Origin: Paguma larvata
Lineage: Eukaryota; Chordata; Mammalia; Carnivora; Viverridae
DNA: 64,000 nt
Direction of reading: 5' to 3'
Assembly: GCA_030068075.1 (NCBI GenBank)
Contig: CM057841.1
Span: 42,821,030 to 42,885,029, forward strand
The position numbers and the translations under genes were made by a program. This document shows, piece by piece, positions 47,093 to 60,300 of this stretch; position 1 is the first letter of the stretch; the number at the start of each line of letters is the position of its first letter. The notes below the pieces were generated by a model, which searched no databases, was not told the DNA's origin, and was given only the letters and a program-made list of their open reading frames with translations.

Positions 47093-50000
47093 CAGAGAGA
47101 GAGAGAGAGAGAAGGAGAAAGAGAGAGAGAGAGAGAGAGAGAGATCTCTTTCTGCTAATCCACAGTCAACTTGAAAAGCTGCTAGACCCATCTTACATTT
47201 TTACTCACTCATTCAATAAACATACATCGAACACCTTCTTTAACTCCCATCTCGGCTTATTATCTTTCTATTCATTCTTTAAAACTGTCCAATTCTTGCT
47301 TTCCTTCCTATTTTTCCGGCAAAGTTGTTTTTCCACCAATACCATACACTTTACTGGCATGTCTTTAATATGGCATTTCACATTCTACCTTGCATTGCAG
47401 TGACCCCTGTGTGTCTTATCTTCTAATTAGATTATAAACTCCTGGAGGGCAGGGGCCATGTCTGCTTCTATAGGACCTAGAGATTTATACACATATATTA
47501 AAGGAAAGTAGGAAATAAAATAGAGAACCAACAATATCATTGGTTCCCAAAAATGTGAGCTTGTGGTCTTGGGCTCATTAACAGAGTACTTTCAAACTTT
47601 TAAAAAATTAACTTTTTTAATAGTTTTATTAAGGTATACTTTATATATCATAAAATTTAACCATTGTAAGTGTACAGTTTAATGATTTGTAGAAAATTTA
47701 TAGAGTTGTGCAACCATTATTACAATCTGGTTTTAGAACATTTCTATCACCTCAGAAAATTCCCTCATGCCCATTTGTCATTCCTGTTCCTACCCCAGCT
47801 CCAGGCAACCACTAATCTGCTTTCTGCCTCTATGGATTTGCCCTTTCCAGACATTTCATATAAATGGAATTGTATGTCATCTTTTGTGTCTGGCTTCTTT
47901 CACTTAGCATAAAGTTTTTGAGGTTCATCCAGGCTATGAAAGAATCAGCATTTTGTTCTTTTCTTATTGTTGAGTAGTATGAATATACCATATTTTGTTT
48001 ATCTGTTCACCAGTTGATGGATATTTGGATTGTTTTAGCCTTTGGCTATCAAGAACAATGCTGCTATGAGCATTAACATAGTAGCCATGTACAGATGTGA
48101 TATTTTCCTTAATTTGTTTAGCAAACATCATGGTGTACCTATTATGTGTTAACCAGTGTAATAGGTAATGGGGATATACAAGTGTATAAAACAGACAGAA
48201 TCCCTGCCTTCATGTAGTTTGCATCTAATGGGGAGGGGAGAGTCAGAAAATTAAATAAGTAAATTATGTAGTGTATTAAAAGGAAAAAGTTCTATGGAGG
48301 AGAGTAAAGCAGGGGAGAGAGATGAGGAATGATTGCAGGAGGGAATTGTAATTTTGAATTAAGTATTATAACGGAGGACCAAATTGAGAAGGTGTTTGAG
48401 CTAAGATTTGAAGGAAGCATGGAAGGAGCCTGGTGGGAATCTACAGCAGGAACATTCCAGGGAGAGATAACAGCAAGTGCTAGGGCCTGGAGGTGGGAGG
48501 TGCCTGGTGGTGACTGAGGAACCACTTTGTTCTGGTTGGAGCAGAAGAGAGTAAGGAGGACGGTGGTACCAGATGAGGTGAGAAAGAAAGGGAGGTGAGG
48601 TCCTTTAGGGCCATATCGTCAATTCTGAAGACTTTAACTTCTCCTTTCAGTGAGATAAAAGGTCATTGAAGGGTACTGAACAGACAAGTGAAATGATATC
48701 CTTTAGATGTTACACTGGCCGTTCTACTGAAAATCAACTGTAGGGAGGCAACGACTGAAGCAGAGAGATCAGCAAAGAGACTGCTACAAGAATCCAGGCA
48801 AGAAGGGATGGTGGTGTGGACCAAGGTCGAAGTTGGGAGAAATGGTTGGATTGTAAATATATTTTGAAAGTAGATCCTGAGGGATTGGCTGCTGTATTAG
48901 ATGGTGGGAGATGATGATCATTCAAGGCAAGAAGACTCCAAGGTTTTGGTCTGAATAACTGGAGAGACTGAGGTTTAATGAGATTAATTCTGTGAGAGCA
49001 GGGACTGAAAAGAGGGAAAATCTTCTCTAGTGAGAGTGAGTGGGGGCGACTCAGGTAAGAGAAGGGAAGCTCAGCCCAGCTCAGAACCAGAAAGGCAATA
49101 GCTAATTGTGTCATTTCATTCTGAGTAAGACTGAAAAATGGACCACTGTGGTCACCGGCAAAAGAAATCCTAGACAAAGACAAGCCAAACTTTTGGCCCG
49201 AATATCTGGTGTATGTGGCTGTAAGGAAGTTAATGATGATTTCTTTCTTAAGCCAAACAAAGCTGAATTTTGTATTTACTCTGTGCAGCTATAATTGCCA
49301 ACATTTAAATCAAATGTTTTTAGTTAAGTACTCTCATTCTTTTCAAAATAAGAATGTTGCTATTTTCGGGGTGCCTTTTTCTCAGGTCATGATCTCATGG
49401 TTCATGGGTACAGGGCCTGCATTGGGCTCTGTGCTGACAGCTCAGAGCCTGGAGCCTGCTTCGGATTCTGTGTCTCCCTTTCTCTCTGACCATGCCCCCA
49501 CCTCCTGCTCTCAAAATTTAATAAACATTAAAAAAAAAAGAATGCTGCTGTTCTCACAACTCATCAATGAATGAGACTGAAAGAGAAGGGACTTGGAAGT
49601 GGTGTGTGTGTGTGCGTGCATGCACACATATGTGTAAAGGGGGATGTTCTCAACAGCCCAAGTCTTCTGTGTATGCAGGTAAGCTGGGTGGTGGGAAACT
49701 ACTTGGAAAAAGACATGGTCAAGAATAAAATGCTGAATGTGGTTAGAACCAAAGCAAAGGGGTGAACATCCTGGGGTACGGTTAAAATTCTGTTTTTCTT
49801 GGCTTTGTTGAAGTGATTTGATCTGTGAAAGTTAAAAAACTGGACACCTGGTCCCTCCAGTACTTGTGTGTAGCTGTTCATTTGGACCTGCCTCTCCACT
49901 GATGGATGTATATGACCCAGTTGAAAACTAACTATGGTCTCTTCGTTGTTCAGTCTTTCTTAGTTTCCCCTTATTTCCATGTCCCTGTTTTCTCTTAATT

Positions 50001-53000
50001 ACATAAAAGAATGAAAGAAGTGGTATTTGTTCATTTTTTTTTTAAGTCAAACTCTTTCTTTAGGACTTCCCCTCCTAGAATGTGGTGTTCATAATTGTTC
50101 ATAATGTGTTCATAATTGTTCTTTGGCTTGAAAGCCTCCTGTGGATAAAGAATGTCATTTCCTATGTGTATAAAGATCAGCAACCTGTCAGTGATACTGG
50201 TGAACTATTAGTTTTCATTTCTTTTTCCCAGAGGTCATGTTGAATCTTCTGGGTATAATTTTGGTTTGAGGTCACATGACAGGCCAACCAGATGATGAGA
50301 GTTCATTCAAATCTTCCAGTACAGGGCAAACATAGCACCTGACCAAATTTGTCTGGTAATAAAGATCAAAGAATTGCTCATATCTGCAGAGAAACTAGAG
50401 TTTCCTTGGATAAGAATTTTAAACACTTGTACACTATAGATACCTATGTATTTACAAGAATCAAAGTCCAAAGTCTTGGAGAAATGCCTGCACCTGTTTG
50501 AGATCTATTAAATTTCTACTTATTTATCCTTAAGTATTCAAAAGATTATTTTGTCTTAATTCTAAATGAATAGAAAATGACATGCTATGGATTAAGTCTG
50601 CATTTCACTTACAGATGTGCCAAAGAGCAGTACGAGAAAGGGATCAATGCATTTCTTACTGCCTCTTTTGTCTTCTTTGTTTAAAGTTTTCTTTCTAGTG
50701 AAGACATAGATATTTTATTAAATTCTGCTTTGACCTTTAAACTGAGATTTGGAGAAAATGAGCAAGTTGGAAGTAATCTTCTGGAAGTAAGATTGGTTCT
50801 TGAAGTTACCATTCAGAGTTGAACATGATTCTGGAGGCTGTCAGGTCCACCATGTTTCTCAGATGGATTTCTATCCAGGCCTCAGATGTCTTAAAAGACA
50901 GAGAGCACTGACCACCTGTAGGAACCTGTTGCCATATTTAGTCAATTTTTCAGCCCTACTTACGGTCGAAGAGATTATAGCTATTTGCTCTTTCCTTGCC
51001 TATGTGGCTACTTGATCACAGAAGGAAATTAATTGGCCTGGCATGATTTGCCTTTTGAGAAGTCGCTTTGGTTTCTACCCAATACTTTGTGCTTTTCAAG
51101 TTGATGCTAATTGATTGATGTTAAGTTCTATATTTTCCCTGATATTGAAGTTAAGCTGACAGGTCTATAATTACCAGGATTGTCCTTTTTCCCTTTTTAA
51201 AAAGATGAGCACTTCATTTACCCTTTTTCAGTCTACAGGGACTTTCTTTATCCTCTTGAGTTCTCAAAAATAATCGCTAGCAGCTATGTAATAACACCTG
51301 CCAATTCCTTAAGTACTCTTCAAAGTATGTCATCAGGTCCTGCTGATTTGCCTAAAGCCGGCTTTTCAAAATACTTTTTAACCATTTTATTCCCTATTCT
51401 AGTCTGCACTCTCTTCTGTCTCAGGTTGGCATCGCTCTGATAACTGGATCCCTGCTGCTTTTCCTCCTTCATTTAAGAACTGAAAGTCTCATCTCTCCCC
51501 AGTCACTGTCATGAACTTCTTTATTTTTGAGGTGTTAAGTGAGGTATTTTCCCTGTAATTCTGGTTTAGCCTTTTACCACTAGATAAGTTTATCTGTTAC
51601 TTTTTATATCTTCTACAAATTACATTTCTTGTGCTTTTCTTGTATTGGTAGAGTGTAAAACTGTGTGTTTAAGTGACATGCATTTTTTTTGGATACACCT
51701 TCATGGTTCAGACATTTTTCTCAACAGTGATCTCTGCTTACCAGAGATTCCCTTTAAAGAAAAAAACTTCTTTATTTTGGAATAGTTTTAGATTTACAGA
51801 AAAATTGCAAATGTAGTATATAGAGTTCCTATATGTTCTTTACCCATCTTCTCCTAACACTAACATTTTACATAACTGTAGTACATTTATCCAGCTAGAA
51901 AATTAACATTGCTAGATTACTATTAAACTACATACTTTATTTGGATTGTATCTGTTTTCCTACTAATTTTTTTTTCCTGTTCCAGGATCCAATCCCAGAT
52001 CCTATAAAGCATTTAGCAGTGCCACATAAAAAATTTGTTTTTCATTCCCGATGACTCAAAGTCATATTTCTGTGCCATAATTTCCAACAAGGCTGTATTA
52101 ACTCATATTCAACTAGTTACTTTTATTTTCAGAAATCAAATTTCTTGCTCAGTTTTATGCTAAGAATAGTGTCCTTTGTCCACTTCAAAGAAGAGTTTGA
52201 TAATCTGAGCTCTACTGAATATCAGGGTGTTCTCCCCAGGCCACCACCTGAGCCAAAGGGTGCTGGGAAATTGCTCAGAAAGACCTTTATTTTTCTAATT
52301 TGATCATTCTTTTATTATGATATCTCTGTGTTCTTTTTTCCTTTCACATTCATTGAAAGGTTCCTGGGTAGGTTCAGGGCAACAGTGAGGCAAGTGGGGT
52401 GCAAATTTTAAGAAGGCATTCAGTCTCCAGGTTGGCACCTGAGGGTGAGTATAATTTTACCCTAGGTACCTCATCTGCTTTACCTATCTCTGTTCCTGGG
52501 TTTTGGAGAATGACATATTTTTGATTTACTAGGTTCCCCACCCCCTGCCTGCCATCCTTGCAGTTACACGTTAACATCTGCTGTAGTATTTTAATTTTCT
52601 TTCTAACTCTAGTTCTGAACTATGACCTCTGGCTTATTTCTCCAGATCCTTGTTCGATATTAGCCAAAAATTTCAGAAAGTCTTGGGTTTCCCCTCTGTT
52701 CCTATATTACATTTCCTTGTAGAAGGCAGATCTTGCTGGGATTTTCTGAGTGGATGAGTATAAGTCTACATCTAATTGTGTATTTGTATGCACGGTCTCC
52801 AATTTAAATTCTGCACTAAGTGCTAGGAAAAAAAAAAGAGCCTGTTTTAAAGCTTATTTCAAGCTGTTAGACCTTCTTCTGGGCAATTAGAATAATAAAA
52901 TGCGATTTAATACCTTTCTCCTTCAAAGTTGCTAGGTACATTTATAAGCCACATGGCTATCCCTGACTGGGGGAATAAATAAACTTGTGACAGCAATGGT

Positions 53001-54287
53001 GAAAATATCCAAAAATGTTAATATTTAGAAAGAGGTAAATTATGGTAATATTCTTCCTGAGATCCATTTAGGAAAACCAATGGATTTTTCTATGTTTTTG
53101 ACCTCCTGGAGAAAGGACAGTAATGCTCAGTAGGATAAAGTAGAATTTCTTTGTTGGTAGCATTTTTAGGGCTTTGAAGAGGAAAAAATCTGTGGTTTCT
53201 ACAGGGAGGTAGTAACTCCTAGAAGAAGTCTAACAGGGACAATTAGGAGAGAACAGACCACAAATGTTAGAGAAGACAGTGGAGTCTTACACAGCAGCTA
53301 AGGTTAACTTGGGGGTCTAGCTGCGGGTCTATGCAACCAGGACCTGCTTCATGTTTGCCAATGACTCAAGTCCCTAAAAATATATGAAGACTGGAAGTAA
53401 GGCATTCTTACTTCAGAGAGCTATAGGAAAATATCTCCCAGCCAGCTCCCCAGCTTCTGGGGATAAATTTAGAGACTGGTTTATAGAGCCTAGAAGTAGA
53501 GTTTCCAAAAAGAGAAAACTTCAGGCTTAAATGTTGCCTCAGCTGGTGAACTGCCTAGCCTACAGGTAAGTAGTAGTTCAAAAAAGATGATCACGCCATT
53601 GTTCATACACATGCAGGACAATTGTTAGTGAGTGTCGTGGCTTGCACACCTCCAGAAGCAAGCTCTGTGGCAAGAGACTGAGTGTTAAGTAGTAGTTTAT
53701 GTGGGAAGTGATCTTGGGAAACTCAGGTAGGCGGGTGGAGAAATGAGACAAGGAAGGAGGTGTTATGAAGGCTAGTTACCACTGTGGACAGCTGGTGCAG
53801 GATCCCACTGAGGAAATCCAGGACAGAGCAAAGAGCATGCCTGGAGTGTTCTATGACTGAGGGGCAAGAGACATATGTTATTTAACCATTTCCCCATCAG
53901 TCATTGGTTGAGGTCTGCTTTTGGGGGCATTAGCCACTCCACACTTAAGCTTGTCTGGTGACTGGGTTCCCGCATCCAGAAGAAAAGCTTGTAGGCAGAG
54001 AGCTGCAGGTGTGGCAATAAAGATCACCTGCTGTGCTGATGAGCAGTGACGCCTCTGAGCAAGTGGGGCAGTTGTTATTTTCATGGTTGACTTAGAAGTT
54101 TGTCTAAAATCCATTAAGAGATGCTACTCTCCTTATAGAACTAGGATTTGGTCTTTTCAGGTCTTTTCTGGCCTCAGATGCTGTAAACCCAGGTGTAAAA
54201 GACCAGATAAGGAAAAGGCAGGGCCTCAAATGTAGATGACCTTGGAGATAGCTAAATGAAAAAATCCTGATGGCAGGGATGGGGTGT

Positions 54288-54369
<82 letters not shown>

Positions 54370-57300
54370 ATTTATTTCTTTCTCATTGCCTGCTGAATAA
54401 ATGGTCTTGAATGACTAGTGGCAGACTTTTCTACTATTGTTCCTGCCTAAAGAAACAGGTGGAAGTTGAGGGAACAGAGGTGCGCAGCCGCTGATGAATC
54501 CCTTACGTGGTTGCCACTCATCATCGCCTCCTCCACGCAGAGCTGGTTCTCCTGCAAGGTCTTGCCCTGTCGCTTGCAGACATCATGCAGATTTTTGATG
54601 TCAACTTGCAGGCTCAAGAGCTTGCTGTTCAGGCTGCTCACTTCTCGGTCTCTCTCCCCCGCCTAGGCAGTCAGAAAAAAAAACAAAAGCATTAATTATA
54701 AACTATCAAGAAAATGCTTACTTTCGTTCACTTAACTGGTTGACAGAGACTTTAAATTTGCTGGAAATTTGTCCATCAACTCTCAGCTGTTATTACTCAT
54801 CCAGTGTAACGTTTACACAGTATCCATTTGTGAGGCGTCTAAGTGCTCTGCATTATTCAGACAATTACTTATTTACATTAATTAATCTTCACCCACTGCT
54901 GTGGGTACATCACAGACACTTCCCCTGTTTTTCAAGAGGAAGTCAGTGCCTAGAATAATTCCAGGCACCTAGCAGACTGTCTATAAATATTAATGGTTCT
55001 GCCACTGATGAAATGAACAGAGTGAGAAGTCAGATGAACTTGTCAGGACTATAGTGAATCAGTGGTGGAGATGATGTGGATTCTGAAGTGTTTTAACTTT
55101 CTCTTCTACCCACTAATCCAAAAGACGTCCCTCACCTGTAAGCCTAGTGCTTTTCTGTGGAGACGTACGCCAATGAGAATAAAAGTAAAATCCCCGGGCT
55201 GACTGCATAAGATAGTCCGTCTTCGATTATGAGTAAAAAAGATTAGCTAATTACGGCCAGGTCAGAATGGAAATTAATGATTGAGATCAAAATAAAGAGT
55301 GCAGAGCCTAGTAACTTGGGTGGAGGTGGGGGTGTAGAGCTGTGGTAAGAAAGTGTGTGCCCCACATCACACTAGGATGCCACCGTCCACTGCCACTGTT
55401 GTGGGTGGCAACACTATAGAAAGAAATTAGGAAGAAGCCCTTTCCTATCACAGTGCAGACTTTTCATAACAATCAAGAGGATAGGCACTATCATCCCTGA
55501 GTTTAATTATTTATTTATTTGTTTATTTATTTATTATTTTTTAAAATATAATTTATTGTCAAATTGGCTTCCATACAACACCAGTGCTCATCCCAACAAG
55601 TGCCCTCCTCTGTGCCCATCAACCACTTTCTAGCTTCCCCTACCCTCATCCACCCTCAGTTTGTTCTCTGTATTTAAGAGTCTCTTATGGTTTGCCTCCC
55701 TCCCTCTCTGTTTGTAACTATTTTTTTCCCCTTTCCTTCCCCCATGGTCTTCTGTTAAGTTTCTCAAGATCCACATATGAGTGAAAACATATGGTATCTG
55801 TCTTTCTCTGACTGACTTATTTCACTTAGCATAATACCCTCCATTTCCATCCACGTTGCTGCAAATGGCATGATTTTATTCGTTCTCGTTGACAAGTAGT
55901 ATTCCATTGTATATATAAAACACATCTTCTTTATCCATTCATGAATTGATGGACTTTTAGGCTCTGTCCATAATTTGGCTATTAACGAAAGCGCTGCTAT
56001 AAACATTGGGATACACGTGCCCCTATGCATCAGCACTCCTGTATCCCTTGGGTAAATTCCTAGCAGTGCTATTGCTGGGTCATAGGGTAGTCTTATTTTT
56101 AATTTTTTAAGGAACCTCCATGCTGTTTTCCAGAGCGGCTGCACCAGTTTGCATTCCCACCAACAGTGCAAGAGAGTTCCCATTTCTTCACATCCTTGCC
56201 AGCATCTATAGTTTCCTGATTTTTCATTTTAGCCGCTCTGACCAGTGTGAGGTAGTACCTCAATGTGGCTTTGATTTGTAATTCCCTGATGATGAGTGAC
56301 ATTGAGCATCTTTTCATGTGTCTGTTGGTCATCTGGATGTCTCCTAAGTGTCTATTCATGTCTTCTGCCCCCATCCCTGAATTTCGGATGTTGGACCTGA
56401 GCCCAGTACTTTAATGGTACATGATTATCCAGAGCAGGCTCTCAGGCAGGGATTCCCAGCATCTATTTTTTTTTTAATTTTAAAAAAATATTTTTAAATT
56501 TATTTCTGAGAAAGAGAGAGAGACAGAGCATGAGCAGGGGAGGGGCAGAGAGAGATGGAGACAAACCATCTGAAGTAGGTTCCAGGCTTCGAGTTGTCAG
56601 CACAGAGCCTGATGCGGGGCTCGAACTTGTGAACCACAAGATCATGACCTGAGCCGAAGTTGGCCACTTAACTGACTGAGCCACCCAGGTACCTCATGAT
56701 TCCCAGCATCTATTAAAGAAACACTCCCAAGAGAAATCAACCAGGAAGTGAAGGAAGCAAGACAGAAAAAGAGGAAGAAACCAAGGAAGAGGACGATTTC
56801 AGACAAAGTCCTCAAGCAGTAGCTTCTGCCTGATCCCTCAGACAGTGTGGGTGGAGTGTAAGTTACACCTCAGGAGTTTGTCCTGATTAGTTGCAAAAGC
56901 TGGGCTGTCAGACTCATTATCAGTCAGTCAATGGCTAAGGGCTTCCCCATGGGATATAATCTCCCAAGGACTTCCAGCTCTCTGCTCTTATGAGCAAAGT
57001 GACCCCAATAGCCCAAGGGCAATTCTTCTGAGAGAGTTACAGGTACAAAAGCACACAGAAGCCATGGGTGCACAGAAATGGTAAAGTGGTCCAAACGACA
57101 GTGCCCAAGGTCCCACAGCTGGTTAGCAGCAGAATGTGGAGAGGTCTGCTCTCCTGACCCTGTAGCCAGTGATCTGCCACCATATCCCACTGATTGCTCT
57201 GGCTTCTTAAATATATGAGCTACATAACACTCATCCCCAGGGGAGCTGGAGACCTGATATGGACATCATAAATCAAGCCTTACTGGACAGGTCAGTTTAA

Positions 57301-60300
57301 GAGACCTCTGCATAAGGCCGAGGGGGGCCAGAGGATAACCACGAGAATCGGACACTGCAATGTCAGAGTATTCGGAATTCAGAAGGTTTCCCAGAAGTGC
57401 TGCTGTCTCAGCTGATTTATTTCTTCATTTCCATTTAGTACCTGGATTTTTTTTTTTTTTTACCACTTTACAGTTTAATTAGGTTAACGGCATGGCTCTG
57501 TCATTAAAAGGATTTCATTATCTCAAAACTCTCTCTCTTCCTCTCTTGCTCCTGTCCCTTGTTCCTCACTTTCAGAAAAATAACAGTGGATGTCAACTGC
57601 CCCAAGCATGTAATTACCATTACAACAATTTAGCAGGGACTCTCTTAAGAGAATGTGTGTAGAGCAGTTTTAAAAAAATGGTGTATGGACACTGTTTCCT
57701 AACTAGAAAACAATATCCTTGGCCCAACATGGAGAAGAAGTTTGATTCCAGCACTTTAAATTCCTTTTCTCATTGCTGCCACACTGGGAATAGGGAATAG
57801 AGGCTCTCTGGGGATTGAGACCCTGGGTATCTCCTCCCCTCTTGCCATAGGATTCTTTCTTTGGCATCTATGAGCAGATTAGGTGACAACACAATGCCTG
57901 CTTTATAGAAGTGTCACATGCCCTATACTCTTGCTTTAATGCTGAATATATGCATCTTAAGGTGAGGACCATGTCACTGGATTGTTCCACATGGAGCCTG
58001 GCACACTGTGGACTCATTAACAAAGTAGCAATGATATACAACTTGAGCCTCTCCAACTTAAAAGCTAAATGCCCTCTCTTTGTCAGGCCAATAAAAAACC
58101 CTTCTCTTTCTAGTTTTAGATGTCTTCTGAGCAGAAGGCCTGCTTGCCCCCATTCTAATGCACCAACAGGACTTCAGAATTGGATCTTTAATGTAGATGA
58201 TGTCATCTAATTTGGACATTAGCATGGACTCAGAGTCTCTGAGGCAATTTCTTCATTCAGAAAACAAGAGGTTTGGAAAAAATAATTTTTTCTTAGATGA
58301 TTCTGCAAACCAATTAAAGAACAAATTTGTTGGATGTCAAATGAAATTTGCTTTTGAAATCAAAAGGGGCAATTCATGTGGCTTAGTCGGTTGAGTGTCT
58401 GACTCTTAGTTTCAGCTCAGATCATGATCCCAGGGTCATGGGATTGAGCCCCGAGTCAGGCTCCATACTGAGCGTGGAGCCTGCTTAATTCTCGCTCTCT
58501 CTCCTTCTGTCTTTCTCCCCCGCTCACTCTCTCTCTCTCTCAAATAAAAAAAACCAAAAAGACCAAACAAAGAAACCCCAACCATTCTCTCCGAAAGTCC
58601 AAATCATACAAGGGTTTTTATTCATCAGAACAGGCGTGGAAATGCTAGGAGAGCAACGAGTTGACTGCCATGAACAACGAAAGATTTGTTACTGTACGCG
58701 GCTGTAGGAAGAGGATGTGCTTACCTCACAACTCCAGAAAGGCAAGTGTTTCTGAGGTTCCAGTAAGCTTAATTTCTTGCTGATATCTGGCACAGAGGTC
58801 ACTGTACACTACTTCTAATCCTATCTACTTTATGAAGGCTAAATTCCAGGCAGATGCCTTTTGAGTATCGATATGTGGCAGAAATTGATTTAATCTGACA
58901 TTTCATCAATCAAAGCTCTGTAACCAGTACTGGGGCATGAGAGGAACTAAGAGTCATAATGCTGACCTGCAGGCACCATCTGATCCTGCCCTAGATCTGA
59001 AGTCATTAACGATGGCTGAAATCACAAGCCTCTGCTGCCGGGTGAGTTTTCACTTATAAGCCATGCATTTAGATACCCCGGTTTTACTTATATAAGGTTG
59101 GAACTTGGTCACCAGTTGAAGGCGTATGACATCAGCAGCAGCTACCAACCACCGGCAAAATAGTGAGTGCTGACACTGCAGTTGCAATCATGATAGTTAT
59201 TGGAAAATAGATTATTTACTGAAGCAAATCTTCTGTATTGATTAAATGGGTCTTTTTCAAAGAGCATGTCTTCTCGAACATACATTTCAAAAGCTGGGAA
59301 GAAATTGTGCTCTAGACTTCAAAGTATTGACAGATGGTTTCATGCTCCTTCTTGGGGGAAGCTGACGTGAAACTGAGGCCTGTGATTCAGAGTACTTTCA
59401 GAAGTCAAGAGCATTACAAAGATTTAAGATGGCAGCATTTCATGAAGGATCTGGCACTTGAACAAGAAAGCTTGGGTGGTGGCTTCCTGAGTAATTCTGG
59501 AGTCAACCAACAACACCGTAAAGGCCATTGTCTTTGGGAGATTATAATTTTTTTAATCTGAGGATAAAGACAGAGCTTTAACAAACAATGGAAAACCACT
59601 TTTAACCACTACTACCATTCAATATTTATCAATTTCTAGTGAGAATTAGGTTTTTAAAATTATCATTGCTTCAGGAATTTTTACATTTTACTGTGTAACA
59701 GTAGAGTTTACAGTGATATAGTAATTTCAAGCACTGTTATCAATATTACTAACTTGATTTCTGAGTTTACTTTTCCCTCGATAGAAACATTGCAGATTTT
59801 GATGACTTGTAATGGGAATTAATGGGCACTTATACAAGGTTTTACCTGTAAGCAAAAATTTTGGGACCAATTTGTTCATCTAGTAAAGAATGAGTATATT
59901 TCATTGTGCTCTAAAGTTTTAAAAAATTGGCACACTACCTAAATATATGGTTTAGGATACACATGGCATAAGCCAGAGGTCAGCCACCTATGGAATATGG
60001 GCTGATTTTTGCTGGCACTTGGGCAGTTGCTACATACTTTTCTCCATCGTATCCTTGGAGAAATTATTTCGCCATAGAGTAAGCTCCATGAATACATGGA
60101 TCTTTCTCTATTTTGTTCACTGTTTTATGCTCACTCCCTAGAACTATGCCTGGCACATCTAAGGTGGTCCAAAGGTATCAGTTGAATGAAGAAATGCCCT
60201 TCTAGAAAGTCCATGCAAGATCCTTGTTCCCTGAAGAATATGCAGCAAATTCTGTACAGCTTCCTCCAGTAATGCAGCAGGAAAGGAGCTGAAGTATCTC

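Noticed and set aside
46951..47403. 150-codon plus-strand ORF and its minus-strand partner
   Set aside because: Both are created by the GT/GA microsatellite, which lacks stops in several frames.
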